Origin: an uncultured Altererythrobacter sp.
GTDB taxonomy: Bacteria > Pseudomonadota > Alphaproteobacteria > Sphingomonadales > Sphingomonadaceae
Assembly: GCA_947492235.1 (NCBI GenBank)
Contig: CANLLZ010000002.1
Coordinates: forward strand, 806,001-870,000
Length of the DNA stretch: 64,000 bases
Direction of reading: 5' to 3'
This document shows, one piece after another, positions 53,569-62,508 of this stretch. Position 1 is the stretch's first letter, and the number at the start of each line of letters is the position of its first letter. The notes beneath the pieces are model-generated. The model saw only the letters and a program-made list of their open reading frames with translations, made no database searches and had not been told where the DNA came from. Made by a program: the position numbers and the translations under genes.

Positions 53569-54818
53569 TATCGAGAACCCTGACCCCCCAGCAACTGACA
53601 TCTGCCGAAACCGCGCCGCCCCAGCAAGAGCACGCACAGACAAGCGCCGGAGAATTGCTGCTCGCGGCGCTGATGCTGTTCTACGCGTGCCTCTTCCCGT
53701 GGCTGCGTGATGCCGGTGTCGCCGCGCTCGCCGTTCCGGCGGCAGCAACCGTGGCTCTCGCTCTGATCTATGGCCGCCGATACATACAGTTCTCCCTCAT
53801 CCTGCTGGCGGCTATCGGGATGGTCTACGTCGCCCTGTCCTGGGCGGGGATAATGCATCGCGGGATCACCCTGCTTTACCAGCAATCGGCCATTGTCCAG
53901 CAAGCATTCTATACTGTGTTTCTGGTCGCTCTCGTGCCAGCCTGCGCGCATATCTGGTCGCAGATAGAACAAGACAGGCCGGGTTGGCGTGCGCTGGAAA
54001 TATGCGTTCTGATCGCTGCCTTGGCCAGCAAGATTGCGCTCGCTCTTTCCGGGCAGAGAACCACCGACGGATCCGGGTTCGGTATCTCGCAGCTCATCAA
54101 TGCGGATATGATCGCCGTGGTCATCATCGCCCATCTGGTGGTGTTCAATGAGAACCGCCCGGCCTTGGTGCGGTTTCTGGTCGCAGCACTGCTGCTGCTG
54201 TCGGCTGGCTCGTTTCAATCCGTTCTCGTTGTGTCGGCAATGATCGCGCTGCTGGCTCTGCCGCAATTTGGAAAGATGATCGCTGCCGGCGTGTTTCTAG
54301 GCCTGTTCGTGGTGGCCTTCGCCGCGCAATTCTACGCTCAGGCCATATGGTGGTGGGACTACAATACAGGCATCCGGCTACTCTTCTGGCGGGATGTGTA
54401 TGAGCGGCTTCTGGCCAGTTGGGGCACCGGTGTCGGGTTCGGCACGGAGACGATCCGCCCTGTCTACCATATCGGCATAGAGGAGCATGTCATCTCCGGT
54501 TTGGAGCGGACGGGCTACATCCATGTCACCGCCCACAATGCCTATGTCGATGCGTTCTACCGGATGGGCATTTTCGGGGGAGTGGCCTTGCTGGTCTATG
54601 TGTTTGCCATGTTCGCCCGCACGGTCGACCCTGCCCGCCAAAGCTCCGGCTTCGACTGCTGGGTTTTCGCAACGCTGGCCATATCGCTTATGGTCAATGT
54701 GGCGCTGGCCAGCGTGGGTTTTATGATCGGCACCGGGCTGCTGATGGGATGGTTGGTCTATCGTCACCACGATGCCGATTCGATCCCAGTGGCAGAACGA
54801 TGGGCGCAGGCACCCTGA
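53565..54818 (+). CDS. O-antigen polymerase/ligase-like membrane protein (second copy)
   Basis: 417 residues with about 11 membrane segments. Wzy_C-type landmarks: RLLFWRDVYERLLASWGTGVG, HVTAHNAYVDAFYRMGIFGG, with a periplasmic loop before them. It has the same architecture as the protein at 42853 but little direct likeness, so the two probably differ in role (polymerase against ligase). The start overlaps the GT4 stop by four bases. Confidence 0.82.
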   Translation: MISRTLTPQQLTSAETAPPQQEHAQTSAGELLLAALMLFYACLFPWLRDAGVAALAVPAAATVALALIYGRRYIQFSLILLAAIGMVYVALSWAGIMHRGITLLYQQSAIVQQAFYTVFLVALVPACAHIWSQIEQDRPGWRALEICVLIAALASKIALALSGQRTTDGSGFGISQLINADMIAVVIIAHLVVFNENRPALVRFLVAALLLLSAGSFQSVLVVSAMIALLALPQFGKMIAAGVFLGLFVVAFAAQFYAQAIWWWDYNTGIRLLFWRDVYERLLASWGTGVGFGTETIRPVYHIGIEEHVISGLERTGYIHVTAHNAYVDAFYRMGIFGGVALLVYVFAMFARTVDPARQSSGFDCWVFATLAISLMVNVALASVGFMIGTGLLMGWLVYRHHDADSIPVAERWAQAP

Positions 54819-54845
54819 CGGTGACGCCAGGATGACCGATCCGTG

Positions 54846-55745
54846 ATGGACAAGACACTGGTTTGCATCGCCGGATATGGCCGGTCGGGCAGCACAATGC
54901 TCGAAATGCTGCTGGCCCGACGCCTGGATGCGCTGGGATTGGGCGAGGTAAAATATGCGTGGAGCCGCGGTTTCCTGCGCGGAGACACTTGCTCCTGCGG
55001 AAAGGCGGCGCAGGACTGCCCATTCTGGCAAGCGGCGTTGGGCAGGGTGCGACAAGCAATCGGCACAGGGCCACATGAAGCCGAGGCTCTACGCAATGCG
55101 GTGGAGCGCAACCGGCACCATTGGGCGCATCGGCTGCTGGGAATTCCCTCGTCCCGCTATGACGAAGCTCGGGAACAATATGTCTCGCTACTGTCGCAAG
55201 TTTACGCGCAAGCCGAGGCCTTCGGGCCCGGCGACTATCTGATCGACAGCAGCAAAGACCCGGCGCATGTCGATCTCGCGATTGACGCATGGTCTGGCAG
55301 GACCGTGGTCATCCACCTTGTGCGCGATCCGCGTGCAGTGGTGTATTCGCGCCGCTATTCCCGGCGCAGCCCCGATGCGCTTCATCAGAATGGTGTTCTG
55401 CGTTCCTGCGCCGAATGGAATGCGATTAATATCGCCTCTGGCAAACTTCGTTACCGCGCAGAATACGCGCTGGTGCGCTATGAGGATCTGTGCACCGACC
55501 CGGGCGTGCTGGATGAGCTGGTGACTCAGATTGCCGGTGGCGATACGCCCCCGCGAAACCCGACCGGCGGCGGGATTGGTCACGCCTTGTCAGGCAACAG
55601 TATGCGGTGGGAAGTTGACGGGATCGAAGCCCCCGTGCTCGATACGCGCTGGCGAACTGCACTGCCGACTTGGGAGCGCCGGCTGACAGGCGTTTTATGC
55701 GCCCCGGTCATGGCGCGATATGGCTATTCGAGCGCCGCGAATTAG
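54846..55745 (+). CDS. Sulfotransferase (PAPS-dependent, Sulfotransfer_3-like)
   Basis: 299 residues. The 5'-phosphosulfate loop GYGRSGSTMLEMLL is at about 10-23; the 3'-phosphate motif LVRDPRAVVYSRRYS lies near 155-169. A Cys-rich stretch CSCGKAAQDCPFW follows the first motif, as in one bacterial carbohydrate sulfotransferase branch. It would transfer sulfate from PAPS to a sugar hydroxyl. A GTG three bases before the ATG could also serve. It shares its 3' end with the converging dioxygenase gene with no gap. Confidence 0.87.
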   Translation: MDKTLVCIAGYGRSGSTMLEMLLARRLDALGLGEVKYAWSRGFLRGDTCSCGKAAQDCPFWQAALGRVRQAIGTGPHEAEALRNAVERNRHHWAHRLLGIPSSRYDEAREQYVSLLSQVYAQAEAFGPGDYLIDSSKDPAHVDLAIDAWSGRTVVIHLVRDPRAVVYSRRYSRRSPDALHQNGVLRSCAEWNAINIASGKLRYRAEYALVRYEDLCTDPGVLDELVTQIAGGDTPPRNPTGGGIGHALSGNSMRWEVDGIEAPVLDTRWRTALPTWERRLTGVLCAPVMARYGYSSAAN

Positions 55746-56582
55746 TCAGCGCCAGTCGACCGCAAATTCCGGACATGTGGACCCTGCAACCATGACAGGC
55801 GAAGTGCCCCGGCCGCTCATTTCATCGAAGGCCTCTCGCGCGATTGTGTTGCGGGGATCGCAAAACCTCAAACCGATGGCGAGGCGGGGAGGATCGGCAA
55901 TCAGCCCCTTGCCCTCAAACCGGCTGACGACCGATTTGGCAGTGCGCTTCGCGAAAGAAACAAACGGGTTCCGATTGCTGTTGTCACCCAGACGATCGAC
56001 CGAAGCGTGCAGTGTGGCGGGGTGGAACAGGAAGAATTCGCCCGGCTTCAGCGGTATCGCATGGGGCGCCGGAGTGTCGCTCATGCGTTGATAATAGGGC
56101 GTGCCATACCCTGTGCCCGCTGTCTTCTCGATCAGATGAAATCCGGCTGTCTGGCGCTTCTCCTCGCTCCACAGATGGCTGCCGGGGATAACTTTCATGC
56201 AATTGTCCGCTGGCGCATCGGTGAGCGCAAGATGTGCGGTCAAATGATCCTCTGCATCCGCCAGCAAGGTTGTGAAGCGGTCGCTGTGCCAGCCAAGGCC
56301 GCGTCCGGGCCTGCCAGTGAAGACGTGGCTGCGCCACAGCAGCAATTGCCCGGAATACACGGCTCTCACGGTTTCGATCAGCGCTTCCGCAGTGGCGGCT
56401 TTGCGCACCGAGGGAAGATCGAAATGGCGATTGCGGCGGGCATGGGCCGAGTAATTGTCATCGCGCAGTTCCGCGCGCAATTCCTCCGCAGCCGAGGCGG
56501 CCTCTGCCTCTGAAATCGCTCTCAAAGGGCCGACAAAGCCGTGCTTCGCAAAATCGCGGGCAAGCATTTGCGGATCTGTCAT
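55746..56582 (-). CDS. Phytanoyl-CoA dioxygenase (PhyH) family protein
   Basis: 278 residues of Fe(II)/2-oxoglutarate-dependent dioxygenase. The metal triad is HSD at His99 and Asp101 (GLGWHSDRF) and His192 (HPATLHASVDR), with Arg204 (SNRNPFVSF) for 2-oxoglutarate. The Asp is present, so it should hydroxylate rather than halogenate. Substrate could be a lipid or sugar. The ATG at 56582 overlaps the SDR stop by four bases, so the pair is coupled on the minus strand, opposite to the surrounding cluster. Confidence 0.85.
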   Translation of the reverse strand: MTDPQMLARDFAKHGFVGPLRAISEAEAASAAEELRAELRDDNYSAHARRNRHFDLPSVRKAATAEALIETVRAVYSGQLLLWRSHVFTGRPGRGLGWHSDRFTTLLADAEDHLTAHLALTDAPADNCMKVIPGSHLWSEEKRQTAGFHLIEKTAGTGYGTPYYQRMSDTPAPHAIPLKPGEFFLFHPATLHASVDRLGDNSNRNPFVSFAKRTAKSVVSRFEGKGLIADPPRLAIGLRFCDPRNTIAREAFDEMSGRGTSPVMVAGSTCPEFAVDWR

Positions 56583-57370
56583 GCGCCGAGTGCCTGTTGC
56601 AGGTTTGCCCGCCATTGCTTGGCTCGCAATCGCCAACCGCCCCGCGCCACGATCTTGCGGCGATACACCGTGTGTCCGGCTCCCGCCCAGCGCGGGCGAT
56701 CCAGCAAGGCGCGCACGAAGGGATAGACATCCTCAGGTGTCTGATAGCGTTCCGGACTATCGATCTGCGTGCCTAACAAGCCGGTGACGGTCTGCCCGGG
56801 ATAAAGCACATTAGCCTGCACATTGGCGCGGCCTTTGCGCTGCCACAGGATTTCGTGCGCCACGCTCTGGGTCAGTCCCTCAACCCCCGCTTTCGAGGCG
56901 CTGTAAGCCGAAGTGACGGCCCCGCCGGCATGGGCTGAACGGCTTCCCAGAGTGACGATGCGCCCGAAATCCCTTGCCAGCATTCCGGGAAGAACGTGAT
57001 GTATAGCTAGGGCCGGAGCGAACAGATTAGCCTCCATGATCCTGCGCCATTCTTCCATGTCAAAGGTGGCGAGCGCACTTTGCGTATAGAGGCCTGCGGC
57101 ATTCACCAGAATGTCGACGGGGCCGGTGTTCTGTTCGATTTCTTGCATAGCGCGCGCCACGGTCTCTGCATCGGACATATCGCACCGCACCGGATCAATC
57201 CGGCCGCCGGACAATTGCGCTGTTTCCTGCAAAGTAGCCTCGGTTCGGCCGGTGATGGCAACCCTCGCACCATCCTTTGCCAGCCCCATCGCAACGGCGC
57301 GGCCAATTCCCGAGCCGCCGCCCGAGACGAGGGCTACTCGGCCAGCATATGGCAAGTCTGATCGGCGCAC
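56579..57370 (-). CDS. SDR family oxidoreductase
   Basis: 263 residues. Cofactor motif SGGGSGIG at about 16-23, NAAGLYTQS, catalytic Ser and Tyr-x-x-x-Lys in AVTSAYSASKAG. The C-terminus is unusual: instead of the normal GQ-x-DGG end it finishes with basic residues (RRKIVARGGWRLRAKQWRAN). GTG start at 57370. Coupled by ATGA to the dioxygenase gene; together they may hydroxylate and oxidise one substrate. Confidence 0.85.
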   Translation of the reverse strand: MRRSDLPYAGRVALVSGGGSGIGRAVAMGLAKDGARVAITGRTEATLQETAQLSGGRIDPVRCDMSDAETVARAMQEIEQNTGPVDILVNAAGLYTQSALATFDMEEWRRIMEANLFAPALAIHHVLPGMLARDFGRIVTLGSRSAHAGGAVTSAYSASKAGVEGLTQSVAHEILWQRKGRANVQANVLYPGQTVTGLLGTQIDSPERYQTPEDVYPFVRALLDRPRWAGAGHTVYRRKIVARGGWRLRAKQWRANLQQALGA

Positions 57371-57521
57371 TTGGCGGTCCTAAACAAAAAACTGGGGAAG
57401 GCCACACTGCATTAAGGGATAACCCGTAATAACGATGCTACGATACAAATAAAGCCGACCACACGGCGCGAGGTGAGCAGCGATGCTTTACCGTGTAGTC
57501 AGGCCGGGTCCGTAACCTCGC

Positions 57522-58454
57522 ATGAAGCCCGCTGGCCTCGCGGCCAAGCGGCTGGTGGAACGGGTGAAAGTTTTCGAGTTCAATCTCTTCTACAACGAGC
57601 ACGACGCCCTGACGATTAAACAGGGCGAGGCGGCGCGTTGGGTGGATGAGCTGCACTTGTGCGAGGCGACGCGAACATTCCGTGGGCAGGCGCGCGCTTC
57701 CTCCGGTCTACAAGCAGATGATTTTCTGCGCATTCACCAGTTCGACGGCGACCGTTTCCACCCTGAATACAAATGGGGCCTCAGCCGTTACGCGCCGTTC
57801 TTCCGGCGCAAGGATATGGCGCGCAAGAACGAAACGATGCAGCGCAATGCGGTGCACGATCTGATCCGGCCAGGTGACGACGATATCGTGATCCTAGCCG
57901 ATGTCGATGAGATCATCGATTCCCGCCATGCAGAGGCGATCGTCGCGGCGGCACGGGAACACGGGATCGTGTCCATCCGGCTGCGGCACACCTTCTTTTT
58001 CCTCAATCTGTTTTCGACCCGGTTCCACGAAGCATGGCCAGGTTCGCCGCCGGATTATGCCTACCGTGTTTTCGTAATGACCGGCGCGTATTTCAACACG
58101 ATGCGCCGTACATCCGACCGGTTGCGGCGCCTTGGCGAATGGAACCGGCTGGGCGGCGAAGTGCATCTGATGGACGGCTATCGCGGCACCCATCATTCGT
58201 GGCTGGGGGATGCGGAGACAGCGTTCACGAAGCTGAAGTCCTACGCTCATCGGACCGAAGAACATGATCCAGATCTGGTCGATGCGGCGAGCGGGGAGAT
58301 TACTCTGGCGCGCCTGGCGCAGGCAATCAGCAAGGGGCGCAGTCTGTTTCCCGGCGACCACCTGGAGCAGCGCGCGCCGGCTGATGCAGCCTTGCTGCCC
58401 TTCGTGGCCGACAATCCGGACAAATTCTCGCATCTGATGATGGAGGCTGCGTGA
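57522..58454 (+). CDS. Glycosyltransferase family 17
   Basis: 310 residues. KVFEFNLFYNEHDAL at 16-30 and the internal DVDEI (near 127) are the family 17 signature; eukaryotic members are beta-1,4-mannosyl-glycoprotein GlcNAc-transferases (MGAT3). The N-terminus lacks a signal peptide, so it works in the cytosol. An ATG at 57522 is preceded by an AT-rich gap. Its stop is overlapped by the start of the second sulfotransferase. Donor and acceptor are not known. Confidence 0.82.
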   Translation: MKPAGLAAKRLVERVKVFEFNLFYNEHDALTIKQGEAARWVDELHLCEATRTFRGQARASSGLQADDFLRIHQFDGDRFHPEYKWGLSRYAPFFRRKDMARKNETMQRNAVHDLIRPGDDDIVILADVDEIIDSRHAEAIVAAAREHGIVSIRLRHTFFFLNLFSTRFHEAWPGSPPDYAYRVFVMTGAYFNTMRRTSDRLRRLGEWNRLGGEVHLMDGYRGTHHSWLGDAETAFTKLKSYAHRTEEHDPDLVDAASGEITLARLAQAISKGRSLFPGDHLEQRAPADAALLPFVADNPDKFSHLMMEAA

Positions 58455-59155
58455 TCATGCTCGATTATCTCGCGCAGCTTGTCCGGCATGGCAGGATCGA
58501 CCCGGTCGAATACTACGTCAGCGACCGGCACCGCGCTGTCTATGTCGAGAATGCGAAAGTCGCCTGCACGGCAATCAAGGCGGCGATGTTTCCCGATGCT
58601 GCCGCGAAGGGTCTATCGCAAACCGCGTTCCACGAGGCATTGCGCGGCCATGCGCATCACCGCCTGCCGACCAGCGCATACAATTACCTTGTATTCACAT
58701 TCGTTCGCCATCCCGAAGCCCGCCTGCAAAGCTGTTACCGAGACAAGGTCCAGCGGACCGCGCAAGAAGAAGGCCCCTCGATCCTGCACCGCAGGTTCCA
58801 TCGCGGCCTGTTTGCGGCTTTGGGCGGCGTCGACATTCGTGCCGATGGCTTGCCGTTCGACAGGTTTGCCCAAGCCGTGGCCCGCATCCCCGACCGCGTA
58901 TCCGACCGCCATTTCGCGAGTCAGTCGCGAGCGGTCGAGGCTGTCCAGCGTGCCGAGAATTCCTTCGTCGGGCAGCTGGAGACGCTCCGCAGCGATTGGG
59001 CCGAAATTCAGGCCAAGACCGGGCTTCCCGATCTGGCGATTGCCAACCGCTCGGAAGCCGAAGGCGGCAGAGCTGCCGCCAGTCCGGTTGCCCGAAGCAT
59101 CATCGCCCGGCGCTATGCGCGTGACTTCAAGGTGTTGGGTTACGCTTATGAATGA
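58451..59155 (+). CDS. Sulfotransferase family 2 (carbohydrate-type)
   Basis: 234 residues. VENAKVACTAIKAAM carries the 5'-PSB-like motif of Sulfotransfer_2, and FTFVRHPEARLQSCYRDK the 3'-phosphate motif. These match the Golgi-type and bacterial glycan sulfotransferases that are distinct from the enzyme at 54846. GTG start at 58451 gives a GTGA overlap with GT17; an ATG six bases later has a more usual ribosome binding distance (GGAGG). Likely to sulfate the repeat unit. Confidence 0.85.
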   Translation: MIMLDYLAQLVRHGRIDPVEYYVSDRHRAVYVENAKVACTAIKAAMFPDAAAKGLSQTAFHEALRGHAHHRLPTSAYNYLVFTFVRHPEARLQSCYRDKVQRTAQEEGPSILHRRFHRGLFAALGGVDIRADGLPFDRFAQAVARIPDRVSDRHFASQSRAVEAVQRAENSFVGQLETLRSDWAEIQAKTGLPDLAIANRSEAEGGRAAASPVARSIIARRYARDFKVLGYAYE

Positions 59156-59945
59156 AGTGTCCCACAACTTCGCATCCTACGATGTGCTGGGCGTGCCGCT
59201 GACGGTCACGACGCCGACCCTGACGGCCGAAGCCATCGAGCGCTGGGCGCAGGATTCCGTCGGCCGGTTCGTCTGTTTGCGCGATGTCGCAAGCCTGATG
59301 GCGATCCGCGACAATCCCGATCTTGCACCGCTTCACCGCGATGCCAGTGTCATCACTCCCGATGGAAGGCCGCTTGCGGAGCTCGGTAAGCGGCGCGGTT
59401 TGCCGGTCGAGCAGACCTCGGGCTACGATTTGTTCGATGCCGTCTGCAGGCGCTCTGCGGAAAGCGGGTTGAAGCACTACATCTATGGTGGCGAAGAAGG
59501 GGTGGCCCAGCGATTGGCCGAGATCATGCGGGAAAAATATCCCGGCATTGTTATTGTCGGGATCGAAACACCGCCTATGGGCGATCCGGACGACGCATCG
59601 GCGCAGGCCACTCAGGACCGAATTCGGGAATCAGGCGCGGATGTTGTGTGGGTGGGCTTGTCCTCCCCGCGTCAGGACGCATGGATGTGGCGCAACCATA
59701 CACAGTTGCCGCAAACCCTGATCGGTATCGGAGCGGCGTTCGATTTCCACACCGGCCGAAAGCGCCGTGCACCCAGAATCGTCCGGGTCCTGATGCTGGA
59801 ATGGCTTTACCGCTTGCTGGCCGAACCCAAACGGCTGTGGAAACGCTATCTGGTGCTTCTGCCGCGCTTCGTGACACTTGTCCTGGTCGATAAGGGACGC
59901 CGCGAACGCAGGGCGTTTCGCCGCCACAACATTTCCCCCGAGTAA
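59148..59945 (+). CDS. WecB/TagA/CpsF family glycosyltransferase
   Basis: 265 residues. The family motifs TPDGRPLAELGKRRGL, YIYGGEEGVAQRLAEIM, VGLSSPRQDAWMW and GIGAAFDFHTGRKRRAP are in order, the last near the C-terminal domain ending in a basic amphipathic membrane-binding segment. It probably adds an N-acetylhexosamine or ManNAc-type sugar to a lipid-linked acceptor. The start ATG at 59148 overlaps the sulfotransferase stop by eight bases. Confidence 0.92.
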   Translation: MNEVSHNFASYDVLGVPLTVTTPTLTAEAIERWAQDSVGRFVCLRDVASLMAIRDNPDLAPLHRDASVITPDGRPLAELGKRRGLPVEQTSGYDLFDAVCRRSAESGLKHYIYGGEEGVAQRLAEIMREKYPGIVIVGIETPPMGDPDDASAQATQDRIRESGADVVWVGLSSPRQDAWMWRNHTQLPQTLIGIGAAFDFHTGRKRRAPRIVRVLMLEWLYRLLAEPKRLWKRYLVLLPRFVTLVLVDKGRRERRAFRRHNISPE

Positions 59946-60850
59946 TGGCGCAGTCAGGCACTGGCGATCTGCCGTCTGCAAACGGCGAGCGCGGGGTGCC
60001 TCGCGTGACGATCGTCTGCATCTTCCTGAACGAAGAGCGGTTTCTGCGCGAGGCCATCGATAGCGTGTTGGCGCAGGACCTCGCCGATTGGGAGCTCGTA
60101 CTGGTCGATGATGGCTCTGCGGATGGCAGCACAGGCATTGCACTGGAATCCGCTGAGAGCGATTTGCGGATCAGCTATCTGGCACATCCCGGAAATGCCA
60201 ATCTGGGAATGAGCGCCTCGCGAAATATCGGCGCCGCGGCCGGATCGGGGGAATTCGTCACCTTCATCGATGCGGACGATCGCTGGCCAACCGATAAGCT
60301 GACGCATCAGCTCGCGATCATGGACGCGCACCCCGAAATCGCCATGACCGCTGGCGCAATCCGCTATTGGGACAGCTGGCGCGGGGGTGAGGACCGGATT
60401 GAGCATTGCGGGGCGGTGCGCGGCCGCGTGACCCCGGTGCCCGAAGCGTTGCTCGGGGTGTATCCGCTCGGCAAAGGGGGCGCCGCCGCAGTCAGCGCAC
60501 TCATCCGGCGCAGCGCATATGAAGCAGTCGGCGGGTTCGAAGAGAGCTTCCCCGGATTCTACGAGGATCAGGCGTTCTTCGCGAAGATCTACGCCCATTT
60601 TCCCGTGCTGTTCAGCAGCGCTTTGTGCCAGGATTACCGCCAGCACGATGATAGCTGCTGTGCCCGAACCGAGGCTGCGGGGCTCTATTTCAAAAAGCGC
60701 TCTGATCTACTGAAATGGCTTGAAGGCTATGCGGCAAATCTCGACGCGAATTGGCAGCCAAAGCTTGTGGCGGCGCTTCACCGCGAACAGAGGCGTCTGC
60801 GATGGAGAAAGCTGGGGCAGGCGCTGAGATCGTTGTTCGGGAGAGCTTAG
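59945..60850 (+). CDS. Glycosyltransferase family 2
   Basis: 301 residues. GT-A core: VTIVCIFLNEERFLREAIDS, DDGSADGSTGIALES, FVTFIDADDRWPTDKL and GGFEESFPGFYEDQAFFAKI. No membrane helix. TAATG overlap couples it to the WecB-like gene. It converges on the GT2-deacetylase gene, the two overlapping by four bases at their stops. Confidence 0.9.
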   Translation: MAQSGTGDLPSANGERGVPRVTIVCIFLNEERFLREAIDSVLAQDLADWELVLVDDGSADGSTGIALESAESDLRISYLAHPGNANLGMSASRNIGAAAGSGEFVTFIDADDRWPTDKLTHQLAIMDAHPEIAMTAGAIRYWDSWRGGEDRIEHCGAVRGRVTPVPEALLGVYPLGKGGAAAVSALIRRSAYEAVGGFEESFPGFYEDQAFFAKIYAHFPVLFSSALCQDYRQHDDSCCARTEAAGLYFKKRSDLLKWLEGYAANLDANWQPKLVAALHREQRRLRWRKLGQALRSLFGRA

Positions 60851-62508
60851 TGACGGGCCACGAAAGGCCAGTGCCGCAGGATGGTCGCAGCCGTGGGGAA
60901 CCGCGTCTTGAACCGGAAGCGCCACAGCGTGTCGGTCGAATGCATCATCACTCGGGGCAGGTCATACAGGTCGCTTGCGGGCGTTACGCGGCGATCAGCC
61001 AGACCCCACCCCGCCGAATAACCGGCATCCTGCACCGCCTGCTTGGCGGCGGCATTCTTCTCCCCGAAAGGGTAGGCGAAGTGGGACGGGACCGGCAGAC
61101 CCGCCGCTGCAAAATCCTGCCGCGGCCCGTCGATCTCGACCCTGAGGTCGTTCTGTTCCAATCCGCTCAAATCCGCGTGAAAGCGGGAATGACTGCCCAG
61201 AGTGACGCCTGACCGGCGCAATTCTGCCGCACCCTCCCGGTCCACCAGCTGGCGCGGCAATGCCCCCGCCGGTTGATCCCAGACATTGGTCTCGCCAAGT
61301 CGTCCGGAGACCAGAAAGGCAAGGGCCGGGATGCCATCCGGTGCCAGCAGGGTGTCCACTGCCGCCGGCAAATCGTCATAGCCATCATCGAATGTCAGCA
61401 GGACCGAGCGGTCCGGCACCTGCGCAACGCCCCGCGCTACGGCCAGCGCAGTGTCGGCCGTGACAAAGTCGAAACCGCGCCTAAGAAGTGACTGAATATG
61501 GTCGCGGAACAGCGCGGGCGGGATCGAATAGGGCGCCAGCACCGGATCATCCGAATGATCGGCGATCGCGTGATAACACAGCACGAGCACGCGCTTGCTG
61601 GACGGGACGCCGCCCGCGTCCTGAACCCCCGCCCACCAATGGACACGCCGCGCAATATCGAACGATTTCGGTTCACTCAGGGCTTTGGCCAACCACCTCG
61701 TCGCAGCGCGCATACCGGGGAGTCGGGCCAGCCATTGCAGCACCAGCCGGTCAAGCGCCCGGTCTGCGCCGCTGCCGGACAGGAGCCCGGCTGCATGGTG
61801 GGGATGGGTCCGGCAAAAATGGATGTCAGCTCGTCCCTGCTCGAACGCCCGTTTGATCATCACTTCAGGCGCAACATTATGCACCTGCCACGCCTTTGCA
61901 TCCGGTGCGGAGGCGATTGCGCCATGGTTCAGCAAGCGGACGGCCAGATCGGTATCTTCCCGGCCGTATCCGCCGTTCGAAGTGTAGCGTTCCTCGAAAC
62001 CACCAATCGCCTCGAACGCCTGACGGCGGACAGAAAAATGTCCGCCATAAAGCGCGAAGGGATCGCTTTTGCGGGGTCCGTCGAGCGCTCCCTCGGTCCA
62101 CTCCCCGACCCCTTGCGCGATGAAACCGGCATCGGATTGTTCATCCAGCCCGATCCACCCGGCAACAGCGACAACCGATGGCTCGAGAGCTGCTGCATGC
62201 TGACCAAGCAGATCGGGGGCGACCCGCATGTCGTCATCGAGAAACAGCAGAATGTCGCCCTCGCTATGCCGTGCCCCGGCATTGCGGGCGGCGGCGAGAC
62301 CGGCATTGTCCTGTTCGATGATGTTGAGAGGGTACGGCAGATCGAGGGCGCGCAAGGCCTCGGCGGTATCGTCGGTCGATCCATCGACGACCACACAGAC
62401 GGACCAGCCCCCGGCATACTGCAGCTTTGCCAATGACTGCAGCGCGCCTGTGACGAGCTCACGCCGCTCGTAGGTCGGAATGACAAGCGAGAAACTCGGC
62501 TGCTTCAT
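60847..62508 (-). CDS. Fusion of glycosyltransferase family 2 and polysaccharide deacetylase
   Basis: 553 residues. The first 250 form a GT2 domain (FSLVIPTYERRELVTGAL, VDGSTDDTAEALRAL, LLFLDDDMRVAPDLL, GGYGREDTDLAVRL). Residues about 300-550 are a carbohydrate esterase 4-type deacetylase: LLTFDDGYDDLPAA, GSHSRFHADLSGLE, FAYPFGE. The catalytic Asp and the two metal His are present. One polypeptide could thus add a sugar and remove an acyl group. No membrane helix. Its start overlaps the ABC transporter stop by four bases. Confidence 0.9.
   Translation of the reverse strand: MKQPSFSLVIPTYERRELVTGALQSLAKLQYAGGWSVCVVVDGSTDDTAEALRALDLPYPLNIIEQDNAGLAAARNAGARHSEGDILLFLDDDMRVAPDLLGQHAAALEPSVVAVAGWIGLDEQSDAGFIAQGVGEWTEGALDGPRKSDPFALYGGHFSVRRQAFEAIGGFEERYTSNGGYGREDTDLAVRLLNHGAIASAPDAKAWQVHNVAPEVMIKRAFEQGRADIHFCRTHPHHAAGLLSGSGADRALDRLVLQWLARLPGMRAATRWLAKALSEPKSFDIARRVHWWAGVQDAGGVPSSKRVLVLCYHAIADHSDDPVLAPYSIPPALFRDHIQSLLRRGFDFVTADTALAVARGVAQVPDRSVLLTFDDGYDDLPAAVDTLLAPDGIPALAFLVSGRLGETNVWDQPAGALPRQLVDREGAAELRRSGVTLGSHSRFHADLSGLEQNDLRVEIDGPRQDFAAAGLPVPSHFAYPFGEKNAAAKQAVQDAGYSAGWGLADRRVTPASDLYDLPRVMMHSTDTLWRFRFKTRFPTAATILRHWPFVARH

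Noticed and set aside
55746-56582. Possible non-heme halogenase
   Set aside because: The iron site has His-x-Asp (HSD), whereas halogenases of this family replace Asp by Gly or Ala.
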